This document shows positions 16,345-25,090 of a DNA stretch of 64,000 nt, piece after piece. Below the pieces are notes generated by a model, which worked only from the letters and a program-made list of their open reading frames with translations, had not been told where the DNA came from and searched no databases. The DNA lies in assembly GCA_049997955.1 (NCBI GenBank), contig JAEBDY010000001.1, positions 310,001 through 374,000 on the forward strand, read 5' to 3'. The translations under genes were made by a program, and so were the position numbers. Each line of letters opens with the position of its first letter. Position 1 is the stretch's first letter. The stretch is from Umezawaea sp049997955 (GTDB lineage: Bacteria; Actinomycetota; Actinomycetes; Mycobacteriales; Pseudonocardiaceae).

Positions 16345-17622
16345 ATGGTTGACAGCCTCACTCCGGTCCTGACCAAGCGCTGGCTCTCGCCGCGCTCGTG
16401 GACGATCAAGACCTACGAGCAGCTGGAGGGTTACACCGCGCTGCGCAAGGCCCTTGGCGCGCACCCGGACCAGATCATCCAGCAGTGCAAGGACTCCGGC
16501 CTGCGCGGCCGGGGCGGCGCGGGCTTCCCCACGGGCATGAAGTGGGGATTCATCCCGCAGGGCGACGGCAAGCCGCACTACCTCGTCATCAACGCCGACG
16601 AGGGCGAGCCGGGCACCTGCAAGGACATCCCGCTGATGATGGCGGACCCGCACTCCCTCATCGAGGGCATCATCATCACCTCGTACGCGATCCGCGCGAA
16701 CTTCGCCGCGATCTACGTCCGCGGTGAGGCGCTGCACTGCATCCGCAGGCTCAACGGGGCCGTCCAGGAGGCGTACGCCGCCGGGTACCTCGGCAAGGAC
16801 GTCCTGGGCAGCGGCTTCGACCTCGACGTCGTCGTGCACGCCGGAGCGGGCGCGTACATCTGCGGCGAGGAGACGGCGCTGCTCGACTCGCTGGAGGGCA
16901 AGCGCGGCCAGCCGAGGCTGAAGCCGCCGTTCCCCGCGACCGCCGGGCTCTACGCGTCGCCGACCGTGGTGAACAACGTCGAGACCATCGCCAGCGTGCC
17001 GTACATCGTCAACGGCGGCAGCGACTGGTTCCGCACCATGGGGCGCGAGCGCTCGCCCGGCCCGAAGATCTACTCGCTGTCCGGCCACGTCACGCGGCCC
17101 GGCCAGTACGAGGCGCCGATGGGCACCACGCTGCGCGAGCTGCTGGAGCTGGCGGGCGGCATGAAGGACGGCGTCCCGCTGAAGTTCTGGACGCCCGGTG
17201 GCTCGTCCACCCCGCTGTTCACCGCGGACCACCTCGACGTGCCGCTCGACTTCGAAGGCGCGGCCGAGGCCGGTTCGATGCTCGGCACGACGGCGTTGCA
17301 GTTGTTCAACGAGACCGTGTCGGTCCCGTGGGCGGTCATGAAGTGGACCGAGTTCTACAAGCACGAGTCCTGCGGCAAGTGCACCCCCTGCCGCGAGGGC
17401 ACGTACTGGCTGGTCCAGATCCTCCAGCGCATGGTGGCGGGCAACGGCACCGCGAGCGACATCGACACGTTGCTCGACGTCTGCGACAACATCCTCGGCC
17501 GCTCGTTCTGCGCGCTGGGTGACGGCGCGGTCAGCCCGATCACCAGTGGCATCAAGTACTTCAAGGACGAGTTCCTGGCGCTGTGCGACAAGAACTCCGC
17601 TGTGTTGGCAGGAGCCCACTGA
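16345..17622 (+). CDS. nuoF: NADH-quinone oxidoreductase subunit F
   Basis: 425-aa NADH- and FMN-binding subunit. It shows the nucleotide-binding RGRGGAGFPTGMKWGF, GAYICGEETALLDSLEG and the N3 [4Fe-4S] ligands ESCGKCTPCREG plus the Cys of SFCALG. Electrons enter complex I here. The TGA stop shares one base with the nuoG ATG. Confidence 0.97.
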   Translation: MVDSLTPVLTKRWLSPRSWTIKTYEQLEGYTALRKALGAHPDQIIQQCKDSGLRGRGGAGFPTGMKWGFIPQGDGKPHYLVINADEGEPGTCKDIPLMMADPHSLIEGIIITSYAIRANFAAIYVRGEALHCIRRLNGAVQEAYAAGYLGKDVLGSGFDLDVVVHAGAGAYICGEETALLDSLEGKRGQPRLKPPFPATAGLYASPTVVNNVETIASVPYIVNGGSDWFRTMGRERSPGPKIYSLSGHVTRPGQYEAPMGTTLRELLELAGGMKDGVPLKFWTPGGSSTPLFTADHLDVPLDFEGAAEAGSMLGTTALQLFNETVSVPWAVMKWTEFYKHESCGKCTPCREGTYWLVQILQRMVAGNGTASDIDTLLDVCDNILGRSFCALGDGAVSPITSGIKYFKDEFLALCDKNSAVLAGAH

Positions 17623-20063
17623 TGACTTTGGCACCGGAGAAGAGCGAGGTCGCGGTCCCCGAGGGCCACGTCAAGCTCGTGATCGACGGCTTCGAGGTCG
17701 TCGCCCCCAAGGGTGAGCTGCTGATCCGCACGGCCGAGCGCCTCGGCATCGTCGTGCCGCGGTTCTGCGACCACCCGCTGCTGGAGCCCGCGGGCGCCTG
17801 CCGCCAGTGCCTCGTCGAGGTCGAGATGGGCGGTCGGCCGATGCCGAAGCCCCAGGCCTCCTGCACGATGACGGTCGCGGACGGCATGGTCGTGAAGACC
17901 CAGCTGACCTCGCCCGTGGCGGACAAGGCCCAGCAGGGCGTGATGGAGCTGCTGCTCATCAACCACCCGCTCGACTGCCCGATCTGCGACAAGGGCGGCG
18001 AGTGCCCCCTGCAGAACCAGGCGCTCAAGCACGGTCGCGCGGAGTCCCGCTTCCACGAGCACAAGCGCACGTTCCCGAAGCCCCTGCCGATCTCGACGCA
18101 GGTGCTCCTGGACCGCGAGCGCTGCGTGCTCTGCCAGCGCTGCACCAGGTTCTCCTCGCAGATCGCGGGCGACCCGTTCATCGAACTGCTGGAGCGCGGC
18201 TCGCAGCAGCAGGTCGGTGTCGCCGAGGGCAAGCCGTTCCAGTCGTACTTCTCGGGCAACACCATCCAGATCTGCCCGGTCGGCGCGCTCACGTCCGCCG
18301 CCTACCGCTTCCGGGCCCGCCCGTTCGACCTCATCTCCACCCCGAGCGTCTGCGAGCACTGCTCGTCGGGCTGCGCCGAGCGCACCGACTGGCGGCGCGG
18401 CAAGGTGCAGCGCAAGCTCGCGGGCGACGACCCCGAGGTCAACGAGGAGTGGATCTGCGACAAGGGCCGCTTCGCGTTCCGCTACGCCACCGCCGAGGAC
18501 CGCTTCCTGCGTCCGCGGGTGCGCGACGCGGAGACCGGCGAACTGCGCGAGACGTCGTGGACCGAGGCCCTTCAGACCGCCGCGACCGGTCTCGCCGCGG
18601 CGCGTGACGCCAAGGGCGTCGGCGTGCTCACCGGCGGTCGCCTGACCGTCGAGGACGCCTACGCCTACGCGAAGTTCGCGCGCGTCGCCCTCAAGACCAA
18701 CGACGTCGACTTCCGGGCCCGCGCGCACTCGGCCGAGGAGCTGGAGTTCCTCACCAGCGCGATCCTCGGCACGACGCCGGAAAGCGGCGGCGTGACGTTC
18801 AACGCCATCGAGTCCGCGCCCGCCGTGCTGTGCGTCGCCTTCGAGCCGGAGGAGGAAGCGCCCATCGTCTTCCTGCGGCTGCGCAAGGCCGCGCGCCGCA
18901 AGACCAAGGTGTTCCACCTGGGCCAGTACACCTCGCCCGCCGTGGAGAAGACCTTCGGCACGCTGCTCGCCTGCGTTCCCGGCGGCGAGCCCGCCGCGCT
19001 GAACGGCCTGGAGGAGCACGCGGCCGACGTGACGGAGGCGTTGCGCGGCAGCGGTTCGGTGATCCTCGTCGGCGAGCGCGCCGCCGAGGTGCCCGGCCTG
19101 TTCTCCGCGGTGGCCCGGCTCGCCGAGTCCACCGGCGCCAAGGTCGCGTGGATCCCGCGTCGTGCGGGTGAGCGCGGTGCGCTCGAAGTCGGCGCCGTGC
19201 CGACCCTGCTGCCCGGCGGCAGGCTCGTCAGCGACGCCGTCGCCCGCGCCGAGGTCGAGAAGGCCTGGGGCCTGGCCGACGGCGCGCTGCCGACCCGCGC
19301 GGGCCGCGACACCAACGGCATCCTGGTCGCCGCCGCGAGCGGCGCCCTGGACGCGCTGGTCGTCGCGGGTGTCGACCCGTTCGACCTGCCGGACCCCGGT
19401 CTCGCCGAGCGGGCCCTGGAGTTCGCCGGTTTCGTGGTCTCCCTGGAACTGCGCCCGAGCGCGGCGACCGCCCACGCGGACGTCGTCCTCCCGATCGCCC
19501 CGGCGGTCGAGAAGTCGGGCAGCTACCTGAACTGGGAAGGCCGCCGCCGCGACTTCGGCACCACGCTCGAAGGCACCGGCGCGCTGTCGGACTGCCGGGT
19601 GCTCGACACCCTGGCCGTCGAGATGGACGCCGACCTGTTCACCCAGACCCCTGCGGCGGCAGCGGCGGATCTCGATCGCCTGGGCTCCAACGTCGCGGAG
19701 GCGTCCGTTCCCACGGTGTCCGCTCCGCTGCTCGTCCAGCCGAAGGCCGGGCAGGCCGTGCTGGCCACCTGGCGCCGGATGCTGGACAACGGGTCGCTGC
19801 AGGACGGGGAGCCGAACCTCGCGGGCACCGCCCGCCCCGTGGTCGCGAAGGTCTCCGCGGCCACCGCGGTCCACCTCGGCCTCGAACTCGGCGCCGACAT
19901 CACCGTGTCGACCGAGCGCGGGTCGGTGACGCTGCCCGTCGAGGTCGCGGACCTGCCCGACGGCGTCGTCTGGCTGCCCGGCAACTCGGGCCCGGTCACC
20001 GTGCGCCGCAACCTCGTCGCGGGCCACGGCTCCCTCGTGGCGGTTAGTGGAGGCAAGGCATGA
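17622..20063 (+). CDS. nuoG: NADH-quinone oxidoreductase subunit G
   Basis: 813 aa from ATG 17622 (TGATG overlap with nuoF). The N-terminus has the [2Fe-2S] N1b Cys set (RFCDHPLLEPAGACRQCLVE split over residues ~46-62), the N5/N4 ligands CDKGGECPLQ and CVLCQRC, and a CEHCSSGC...WICDKGRF set that provides an N7-type cluster. The C-terminal two thirds resembles a molybdopterin-oxidoreductase fold without a cofactor function. It is the longest peripheral-arm subunit. Confidence 0.96.
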   Translation: MTLAPEKSEVAVPEGHVKLVIDGFEVVAPKGELLIRTAERLGIVVPRFCDHPLLEPAGACRQCLVEVEMGGRPMPKPQASCTMTVADGMVVKTQLTSPVADKAQQGVMELLLINHPLDCPICDKGGECPLQNQALKHGRAESRFHEHKRTFPKPLPISTQVLLDRERCVLCQRCTRFSSQIAGDPFIELLERGSQQQVGVAEGKPFQSYFSGNTIQICPVGALTSAAYRFRARPFDLISTPSVCEHCSSGCAERTDWRRGKVQRKLAGDDPEVNEEWICDKGRFAFRYATAEDRFLRPRVRDAETGELRETSWTEALQTAATGLAAARDAKGVGVLTGGRLTVEDAYAYAKFARVALKTNDVDFRARAHSAEELEFLTSAILGTTPESGGVTFNAIESAPAVLCVAFEPEEEAPIVFLRLRKAARRKTKVFHLGQYTSPAVEKTFGTLLACVPGGEPAALNGLEEHAADVTEALRGSGSVILVGERAAEVPGLFSAVARLAESTGAKVAWIPRRAGERGALEVGAVPTLLPGGRLVSDAVARAEVEKAWGLADGALPTRAGRDTNGILVAAASGALDALVVAGVDPFDLPDPGLAERALEFAGFVVSLELRPSAATAHADVVLPIAPAVEKSGSYLNWEGRRRDFGTTLEGTGALSDCRVLDTLAVEMDADLFTQTPAAAAADLDRLGSNVAEASVPTVSAPLLVQPKAGQAVLATWRRMLDNGSLQDGEPNLAGTARPVVAKVSAATAVHLGLELGADITVSTERGSVTLPVEVADLPDGVVWLPGNSGPVTVRRNLVAGHGSLVAVSGGKA

Positions 20064-21403
20064 CCACCGCCGAACTTCTCGCGGACGACCCGATCTGGAT
20101 CATCCTGATCAAGGTCGTCGGGATCTTCGCGTTCCTCGTCGTCATGACGCTGTTCATGATCAACTGGGAGCGCAAGGTCGTCGCGCGGATGCAGCAGCGC
20201 CCCGGCCCCAACCGGGTCGGCCCCAACGGCTGGCTCCAGTCGCTGGCGGACGGCCTGAAGCTGGCGTTCAAGGAGGACATCCGCCCGGTCCTCGCGGACA
20301 AGTGGGTGTTCTTCCTCGCACCGGTCATCTCCTGCATCCCGGCGTTCGTCGCCTTCTCGGTCATCCCGATCGGCGGCGAGGTCACGATCTTCGGTGAGCG
20401 CACCGCCCTCCAGCTGGTCGACCTCCCGGTCGGCGTCCTGGTCGTGCTGGCCTGCTCCTCGATCGGCGTCTACGGCATCGTGCTCTCCGGCTGGGCCTCC
20501 GGCTCGCCGTACCCGCTGCTGGGCGCGCTGCGCTCGGCCGCGCAGGTGATCTCCTACGAGATCGCGATGGGCCTCTCGATCGTCGGCGTCGTGATGTTCG
20601 CGCACTCCATGTCCACCGCGGACATCGTGGCGGCGCAGCAGAACACGTGGTTCGTCTTCCTGCTCTTCCCGAGCTTCGCGATCTACGCGATCTCCATGGT
20701 CGGCGAGACCAACCGCGCGCCCTTCGACCTCCCCGAGGCCGAGTCCGAGCTGGTCGGCGGTTTCCACACCGAGTACAGCTCGCTGAAGTTCGCGCTGTTC
20801 TTCCTCGCCGAGTACGTGAACATGGTGACGGTCTCCGCGCTCGCGTCCACGCTCTTCCTCGGCGGCCACCTGGCCCCCTGGCCCTTCACCTTCCTGTTCG
20901 ACGGGTTCTTCAACGGCGGCTGGTGGGGCCTGCTCTGGTTCGTCGGCAAGACCCTGTTCTTCCTGTTCCTCTTCATCTGGCTGCGCGGCACGCTGCCCCG
21001 CATGCGCTACGACCAGTTCATGCGGCTGGGCTGGAAGGTCCTCGTCCCGATCAGCCTCGTGTGGATCGTGGCCGTCGCCCTGGTGCGCGCGCTGAACAAC
21101 TCCGGCGACTTCAGCCAGCGCGAGTTCCTGATCATCCTCGGGGTCGCGCTCGGCGTGCTGGTGCTGCTCTCGCTCCTGCTGCCGGACCGCAAGGTCGAGG
21201 AAGACCCGAACGCGGTCCCGATCACCGGCGGCGGGTACCCCGTGCCACCACTGGACCTGGAAGTCCCCAAGGCGCCGACGCGACGCACACCCGTGGTCGC
21301 GGAGATCCCCGGCGCCTCCGCCGGGGAGAGCACGTCGGCGCGCATGTCCGAGGAACCCGTTGCGGCAACAGCATCGAAGGAGGCCAGCGATGGGGATGTT
21401 TGA
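20060..21403 (+). CDS. nuoH: NADH-quinone oxidoreductase subunit H
   Basis: A 447-aa membrane subunit, ~8 helices, which links the quinone channel to the proton pumps. Signature segments are NWERKVVARMQQRPGPNRVGPNG and ETNRAPFDLPEAESELV. A ~65-residue hydrophilic C-terminal tail after PDRKVEED exceeds short homologues. ATG 20060 overlaps the nuoG stop. Confidence 0.96.
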   Translation: MTTAELLADDPIWIILIKVVGIFAFLVVMTLFMINWERKVVARMQQRPGPNRVGPNGWLQSLADGLKLAFKEDIRPVLADKWVFFLAPVISCIPAFVAFSVIPIGGEVTIFGERTALQLVDLPVGVLVVLACSSIGVYGIVLSGWASGSPYPLLGALRSAAQVISYEIAMGLSIVGVVMFAHSMSTADIVAAQQNTWFVFLLFPSFAIYAISMVGETNRAPFDLPEAESELVGGFHTEYSSLKFALFFLAEYVNMVTVSALASTLFLGGHLAPWPFTFLFDGFFNGGWWGLLWFVGKTLFFLFLFIWLRGTLPRMRYDQFMRLGWKVLVPISLVWIVAVALVRALNNSGDFSQREFLIILGVALGVLVLLSLLLPDRKVEEDPNAVPITGGGYPVPPLDLEVPKAPTRRTPVVAEIPGASAGESTSARMSEEPVAATASKEASDGDV

Positions 21404-21965
21404 TCCCATCAAGGGCTTCGGCGTCACCTTCGGAACGATGTTCAAGAAGGTCGTCACCGAGGAGTACCCCGAGGTCAAGAAGGTCACCGCGCCGCGGTTC
21501 CACGGGCGGCACCAGCTCAACCGGCACCCGGACGGGCTGGAGAAGTGCGTCGGCTGCGAGCTGTGCGCGTGGGCCTGCCCCGCGGACGCGATCTTCGTCG
21601 AAGGTGGCAACAACACCGACGAGGAGCGCTATTCCCCCGGTGAGCGCTTCGGCGCCGACTACCAGATCAACTACCTGCGCTGCATCGGCTGCGGCCTGTG
21701 CATCGAGGCCTGCCCGACCCGTTCGCTCACCATGACGAACGAGTACGAGCTGGCCGACGACAACAGGCAGAAGCTGATCTTCACCAAGGAAGACCTGCTC
21801 GCCCCGCTGCTGCCCGGCATGGAGCAGCCGCCGCACCCCATGCGGCTCGGCGAGAACGAGCAGGACTACTACGTGAACGGGCCCGCGCTCGCCCGAGACC
21901 TGCTTGCAGGGTCGAGCCAGGGGCAGAGCAACGCGGAGTCAGGCGTTAAGGGAGCTCAGAAGTGA
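21390..21965 (+). CDS. nuoI: NADH-quinone oxidoreductase subunit I
   Basis: A 191-aa subunit with two [4Fe-4S] ferredoxin motifs, CVGCELCAWACP and CIGCGLCIEACP, for clusters N6a and N6b. A GAAGGAGG site at 21376-21383 selects ATG 21390. The start lies inside the end of nuoH. The C-terminal ~40 residues are polar. Compare the divergent homologue at 45215-45694. Confidence 0.96.
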   Translation: MGMFDPIKGFGVTFGTMFKKVVTEEYPEVKKVTAPRFHGRHQLNRHPDGLEKCVGCELCAWACPADAIFVEGGNNTDEERYSPGERFGADYQINYLRCIGCGLCIEACPTRSLTMTNEYELADDNRQKLIFTKEDLLAPLLPGMEQPPHPMRLGENEQDYYVNGPALARDLLAGSSQGQSNAESGVKGAQK

Positions 21966-22846
21966 GCCTTCTCAACCTGGCCCAGGACTTCCTGGTCGCC
22001 GCGCAGCCGGCCACCGAGCCTGCGGCGGTGGTCCCGGACACCATCGGCACCGGCGAGACGGTCGCGTTCTGGATCCTCGGACCGCTGTCCCTCGCGGGCG
22101 CGCTCGGCATGCTGTTCGCCCGCAACGCGGTGCACTCCGCGCTGTGGCTGGTGCTGACGATGCTCAGCCTCGGTGTCATCTACATGGTCCAGCAGGCGCC
22201 GTTCCTCGGCTTCGTGCAGATCATCGTGTACACCGGCGCGATCATGATGCTGTTCCTCTTCGTGCTGATGCTCGTCGGCCGGGACAGCTCGGACTCGATC
22301 GTCGAGGTGCTGCGCGGGCAACGACTCGCCGCCGCGGTGCTCGGCATCGGCTTCGCCGGACTGGTCGTCGGCTCGCTCGCCCAGGCGTTCGCCCGCGTCG
22401 ACTCGGTCGGACTCGCCGCGGTGAACTCCGCGGGCGGCGGCAACGTGGCCAACATCGGCGAGGCGCTGTTCACCAAGTACCTCTTCGTCTTCGAGTTGAC
22501 GTCGGCGCTGCTGATCACCGCCGCCGTCGGCGCGATGGTCCTGGCGTACTCGGACCGGCACGGCAAGGGCGAGAAGAAGACCCAGCGCGAACTGGTCGAG
22601 GAGCGCTTCAAGGGCGACCGCCCCGGCTCCCTGCCCGGCCCCGGTGTCTTCGCCACGGCGAACTCGGTGGCCACGCCCGCCCTGCTGCCCGACGGCTCCG
22701 TCGCGGAGGAATCGCTCTCGGCCCTCATCGAGACGACCGCGAGGGAACGCCTCGACGACGACGTCGCCGACGTGTCCGGCACGGCCCACCGGGCCGACGC
22801 GCACGCGCTCACCGGTCCCGCGCCCGCGAAGGAGGGGGACAAGTGA
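21962..22846 (+). CDS. nuoJ: NADH-quinone oxidoreductase subunit J
   Basis: 294 aa from GTG 21962. Five helices in the first ~190 residues include the conserved LFARNAVHSALWLVLTMLSLGVIYM block. A ~95-residue hydrophilic tail follows (from about SDRHGKGEKK) and is absent from 165-200-residue homologues. The stop overlaps nuoK. Confidence 0.94.
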   Translation: MSLLNLAQDFLVAAQPATEPAAVVPDTIGTGETVAFWILGPLSLAGALGMLFARNAVHSALWLVLTMLSLGVIYMVQQAPFLGFVQIIVYTGAIMMLFLFVLMLVGRDSSDSIVEVLRGQRLAAAVLGIGFAGLVVGSLAQAFARVDSVGLAAVNSAGGGNVANIGEALFTKYLFVFELTSALLITAAVGAMVLAYSDRHGKGEKKTQRELVEERFKGDRPGSLPGPGVFATANSVATPALLPDGSVAEESLSALIETTARERLDDDVADVSGTAHRADAHALTGPAPAKEGDK

Positions 22847-23142
22847 CCCCGACCTACTACCTGCTCCTGTCCGCGCTGCTGTTCAGCCTCGGCGCGGTGG
22901 GCGTTCTGGTGCGGCGCAACGCCATCGTCGTGTTCATGTGCGTCGAGCTGATGCTCAACGCGGTGAACCTCACGCTGGTCACGTTCTCCCGCATGCACGG
23001 GGAGCTCGACGGCCAGGTGATGGGTTTCTTCGTGATGGTCGTGGCCGCCGCCGAAGTCGTGGTGGGCCTGACGATCATCATGTCGATCTTCCGCACGCGT
23101 CGCTCGGCCTCGGTCGACGATTCCAACCTGCTGAAGTACTGA
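22843..23142 (+). CDS. nuoK: NADH-quinone oxidoreductase subunit K
   Basis: A 99-aa, three-helix subunit with the conserved membrane glutamates in VFMCVELMLNAVNLTLV and VAAAEVVVGLTII. It starts at GTG 22843, overlapping the nuoJ stop (GTGA). Length is standard. Confidence 0.95.
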   Translation: MTPTYYLLLSALLFSLGAVGVLVRRNAIVVFMCVELMLNAVNLTLVTFSRMHGELDGQVMGFFVMVVAAAEVVVGLTIIMSIFRTRRSASVDDSNLLKY

Positions 23143-23152
23143 GAGGTCACCG

Positions 23153-25090
23153 GTGACGGAACCAGTTGCCGCCAGCGGGCTCGCGAGTCTCGCCTGGTTG
23201 CTGCTAGCCCTGCCCGCGTTCGGCGCGGCCGTGCTGCTGCTGGCGGGTAAGCGGGCCGACAAGTGGGGCCACCTCCTTGGCTGCGCCACGATCATCGCGG
23301 CGTTCGGCTACGGACTCGCGCTGTTCTTCACGACCATCGGCCAGAGCGCCGAGGAGCGGACGAGTGAGCTCCACCTGTTCGACTGGATCCCGGTCGGAGC
23401 CCTGGACGTCGAGTTCGGCCTGCGGCTCGACCCGCTGTCGCTGACGTTCGTGCTCCTGATCACCGGTGTCGGCTCGTTGATCCACATCTACTCGGTCGGC
23501 TACATGGCGCACGAGGACGGCAGGCGGAAGTTCTTCGCCTACCTGAACCTCTTCGTGTCCGCGATGCTGCTCCTGGTGCTGGGCAACGGGTTCGTGACGC
23601 TGTACTTCGGCTGGGAGGGTGTGGGGCTCGCCTCCTACCTGCTCATCGGCTGGTACCAGCACAAGCCGGAAGCGGCGTCGGCGGCCAAGAAGGCGTTCCT
23701 GATGAACCGGGTCGGCGACCTGGGTCTCGCGATCGCCATCTTCATCATGTTCAAGGAGCTGGGCACCACCCAGTACACGGACGTGTTCGCGCGAGTGGGC
23801 GAGCTGTCGTCGAACTCGGTCCTCGCGATCACGCTCCTGCTCCTGCTCGGCGCCTGCGGCAAGTCGGGCCAGTTCCCGCTCCAGGCCTGGCTCCCGGACG
23901 CCATGGCGGGTCCGACGCCGGTCTCGGCGCTGATCCACGCGGCGACGATGGTGACCGCGGGCGTGTACCTGATCGCCCGCTCGAACCCCCTCTACAACCT
24001 GAGCGCGGACGGCCGACTGGTCGTCATGATCATCGGTGCCGTCACGCTGCTGATCGGCTGCGTCATCGGCTGCGCGTACGACGACTTCAAGAAGGTCCTC
24101 GCGTACTCGACGGTCAGCCAGATCGGCTACATGATCCTCGCCGTCGGCCTCGGTCCGGTCGGCTACGCGCTGGGCATCATGCACCTGCTCACGCACGGCT
24201 TCTTCAAGGCCGGGCTGTTCCTCGGCGCCGGTTCGGTCATGCACGGCATGAACGACGAGGGCAACATCCGCCGGATGGGCGGGCTCGCGAAGTACATGCC
24301 CGTCACGTTCGCGACGTGGGCCCTCGGCTACCTGGCGCTGATCGGCATCCCGCCGTTCTCCGGCTTCTTCTCCAAGGACGCCATCATCGCGGCCGCCTTC
24401 GGCGAGCCGGGCTGGCGCGGGTACGTGTTCGGCGGTGTCGCCCTGCTGGGCGCCGCGCTGACCGCGTTCTACATGACCCGCCTGCTGATCCTGGTCTTCC
24501 TCGGCAAGCCGCGCTGGAAGGAGCTCAAGACCTCTGAGGACGGTCGCGAGTACCACCCGCACGAGTCGCCGTGGTCGATGAAGATCCCGATGATCGTGCT
24601 GGCCGTCGGCTCCGTCGGCGCGGGCTTCTTCCTGGAGAACGGCCACCGGCTCGCGGACTGGCTGGAGCCGTCGCTCGGCCAGCTGGAGGAGACCCACGGC
24701 GCGATCGGCCACACGGCCGTCGCCATCCTGAGCGTCGCGCTCTCGCTGGTCGGCGCCGCGGTCGCGTTCCTCCTCTTCGGCCGCAAGCCGCAGCCGACCG
24801 CGCGCCCGCTGCGCGTGTCGTTCCCGGTCCGCGCCGCGCGCGCCGACCTGTACGGCAACGCGCTCAACGAGGCGCTCTTCGCGCGGCCGGGCACCTGGCT
24901 CACCCGCGCGCTCGTGTTCGTGGACAACAAGGGCGTGGACGGTCTCGTCAACGGGACCGCCGCGCTGCTCGGCGGTAGCTCCGGCCGGTTGCGCCGTCTC
25001 CAGACCGGTTTCGTGCGCTCGTACGCGCTCTCCATGCTCCTGGGCGCGATCTGCGTGCTGGGCGCGCTTCTGATGGTGAGGTTCTCGTGA
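23153..25090 (+). CDS. nuoL: NADH-quinone oxidoreductase subunit L
   Basis: A 645-aa antiporter-like proton-pumping subunit from GTG 23153. It has ~14-16 helices, the GWEGVGLASYLLIGWY and HAATMVTAGVYLI signatures, and a long C-terminal lateral helix region. A GAGAGGT site precedes the start. Confidence 0.96.
   Translation: MTEPVAASGLASLAWLLLALPAFGAAVLLLAGKRADKWGHLLGCATIIAAFGYGLALFFTTIGQSAEERTSELHLFDWIPVGALDVEFGLRLDPLSLTFVLLITGVGSLIHIYSVGYMAHEDGRRKFFAYLNLFVSAMLLLVLGNGFVTLYFGWEGVGLASYLLIGWYQHKPEAASAAKKAFLMNRVGDLGLAIAIFIMFKELGTTQYTDVFARVGELSSNSVLAITLLLLLGACGKSGQFPLQAWLPDAMAGPTPVSALIHAATMVTAGVYLIARSNPLYNLSADGRLVVMIIGAVTLLIGCVIGCAYDDFKKVLAYSTVSQIGYMILAVGLGPVGYALGIMHLLTHGFFKAGLFLGAGSVMHGMNDEGNIRRMGGLAKYMPVTFATWALGYLALIGIPPFSGFFSKDAIIAAAFGEPGWRGYVFGGVALLGAALTAFYMTRLLILVFLGKPRWKELKTSEDGREYHPHESPWSMKIPMIVLAVGSVGAGFFLENGHRLADWLEPSLGQLEETHGAIGHTAVAILSVALSLVGAAVAFLLFGRKPQPTARPLRVSFPVRAARADLYGNALNEALFARPGTWLTRALVFVDNKGVDGLVNGTAALLGGSSGRLRRLQTGFVRSYALSMLLGAICVLGALLMVRFS

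Noticed and set aside
17355..20027. 890-codon minus-strand open frame inside nuoFG
   Set aside because: No ribosome-binding site or family; lies wholly opposite two strongly conserved complex I genes.
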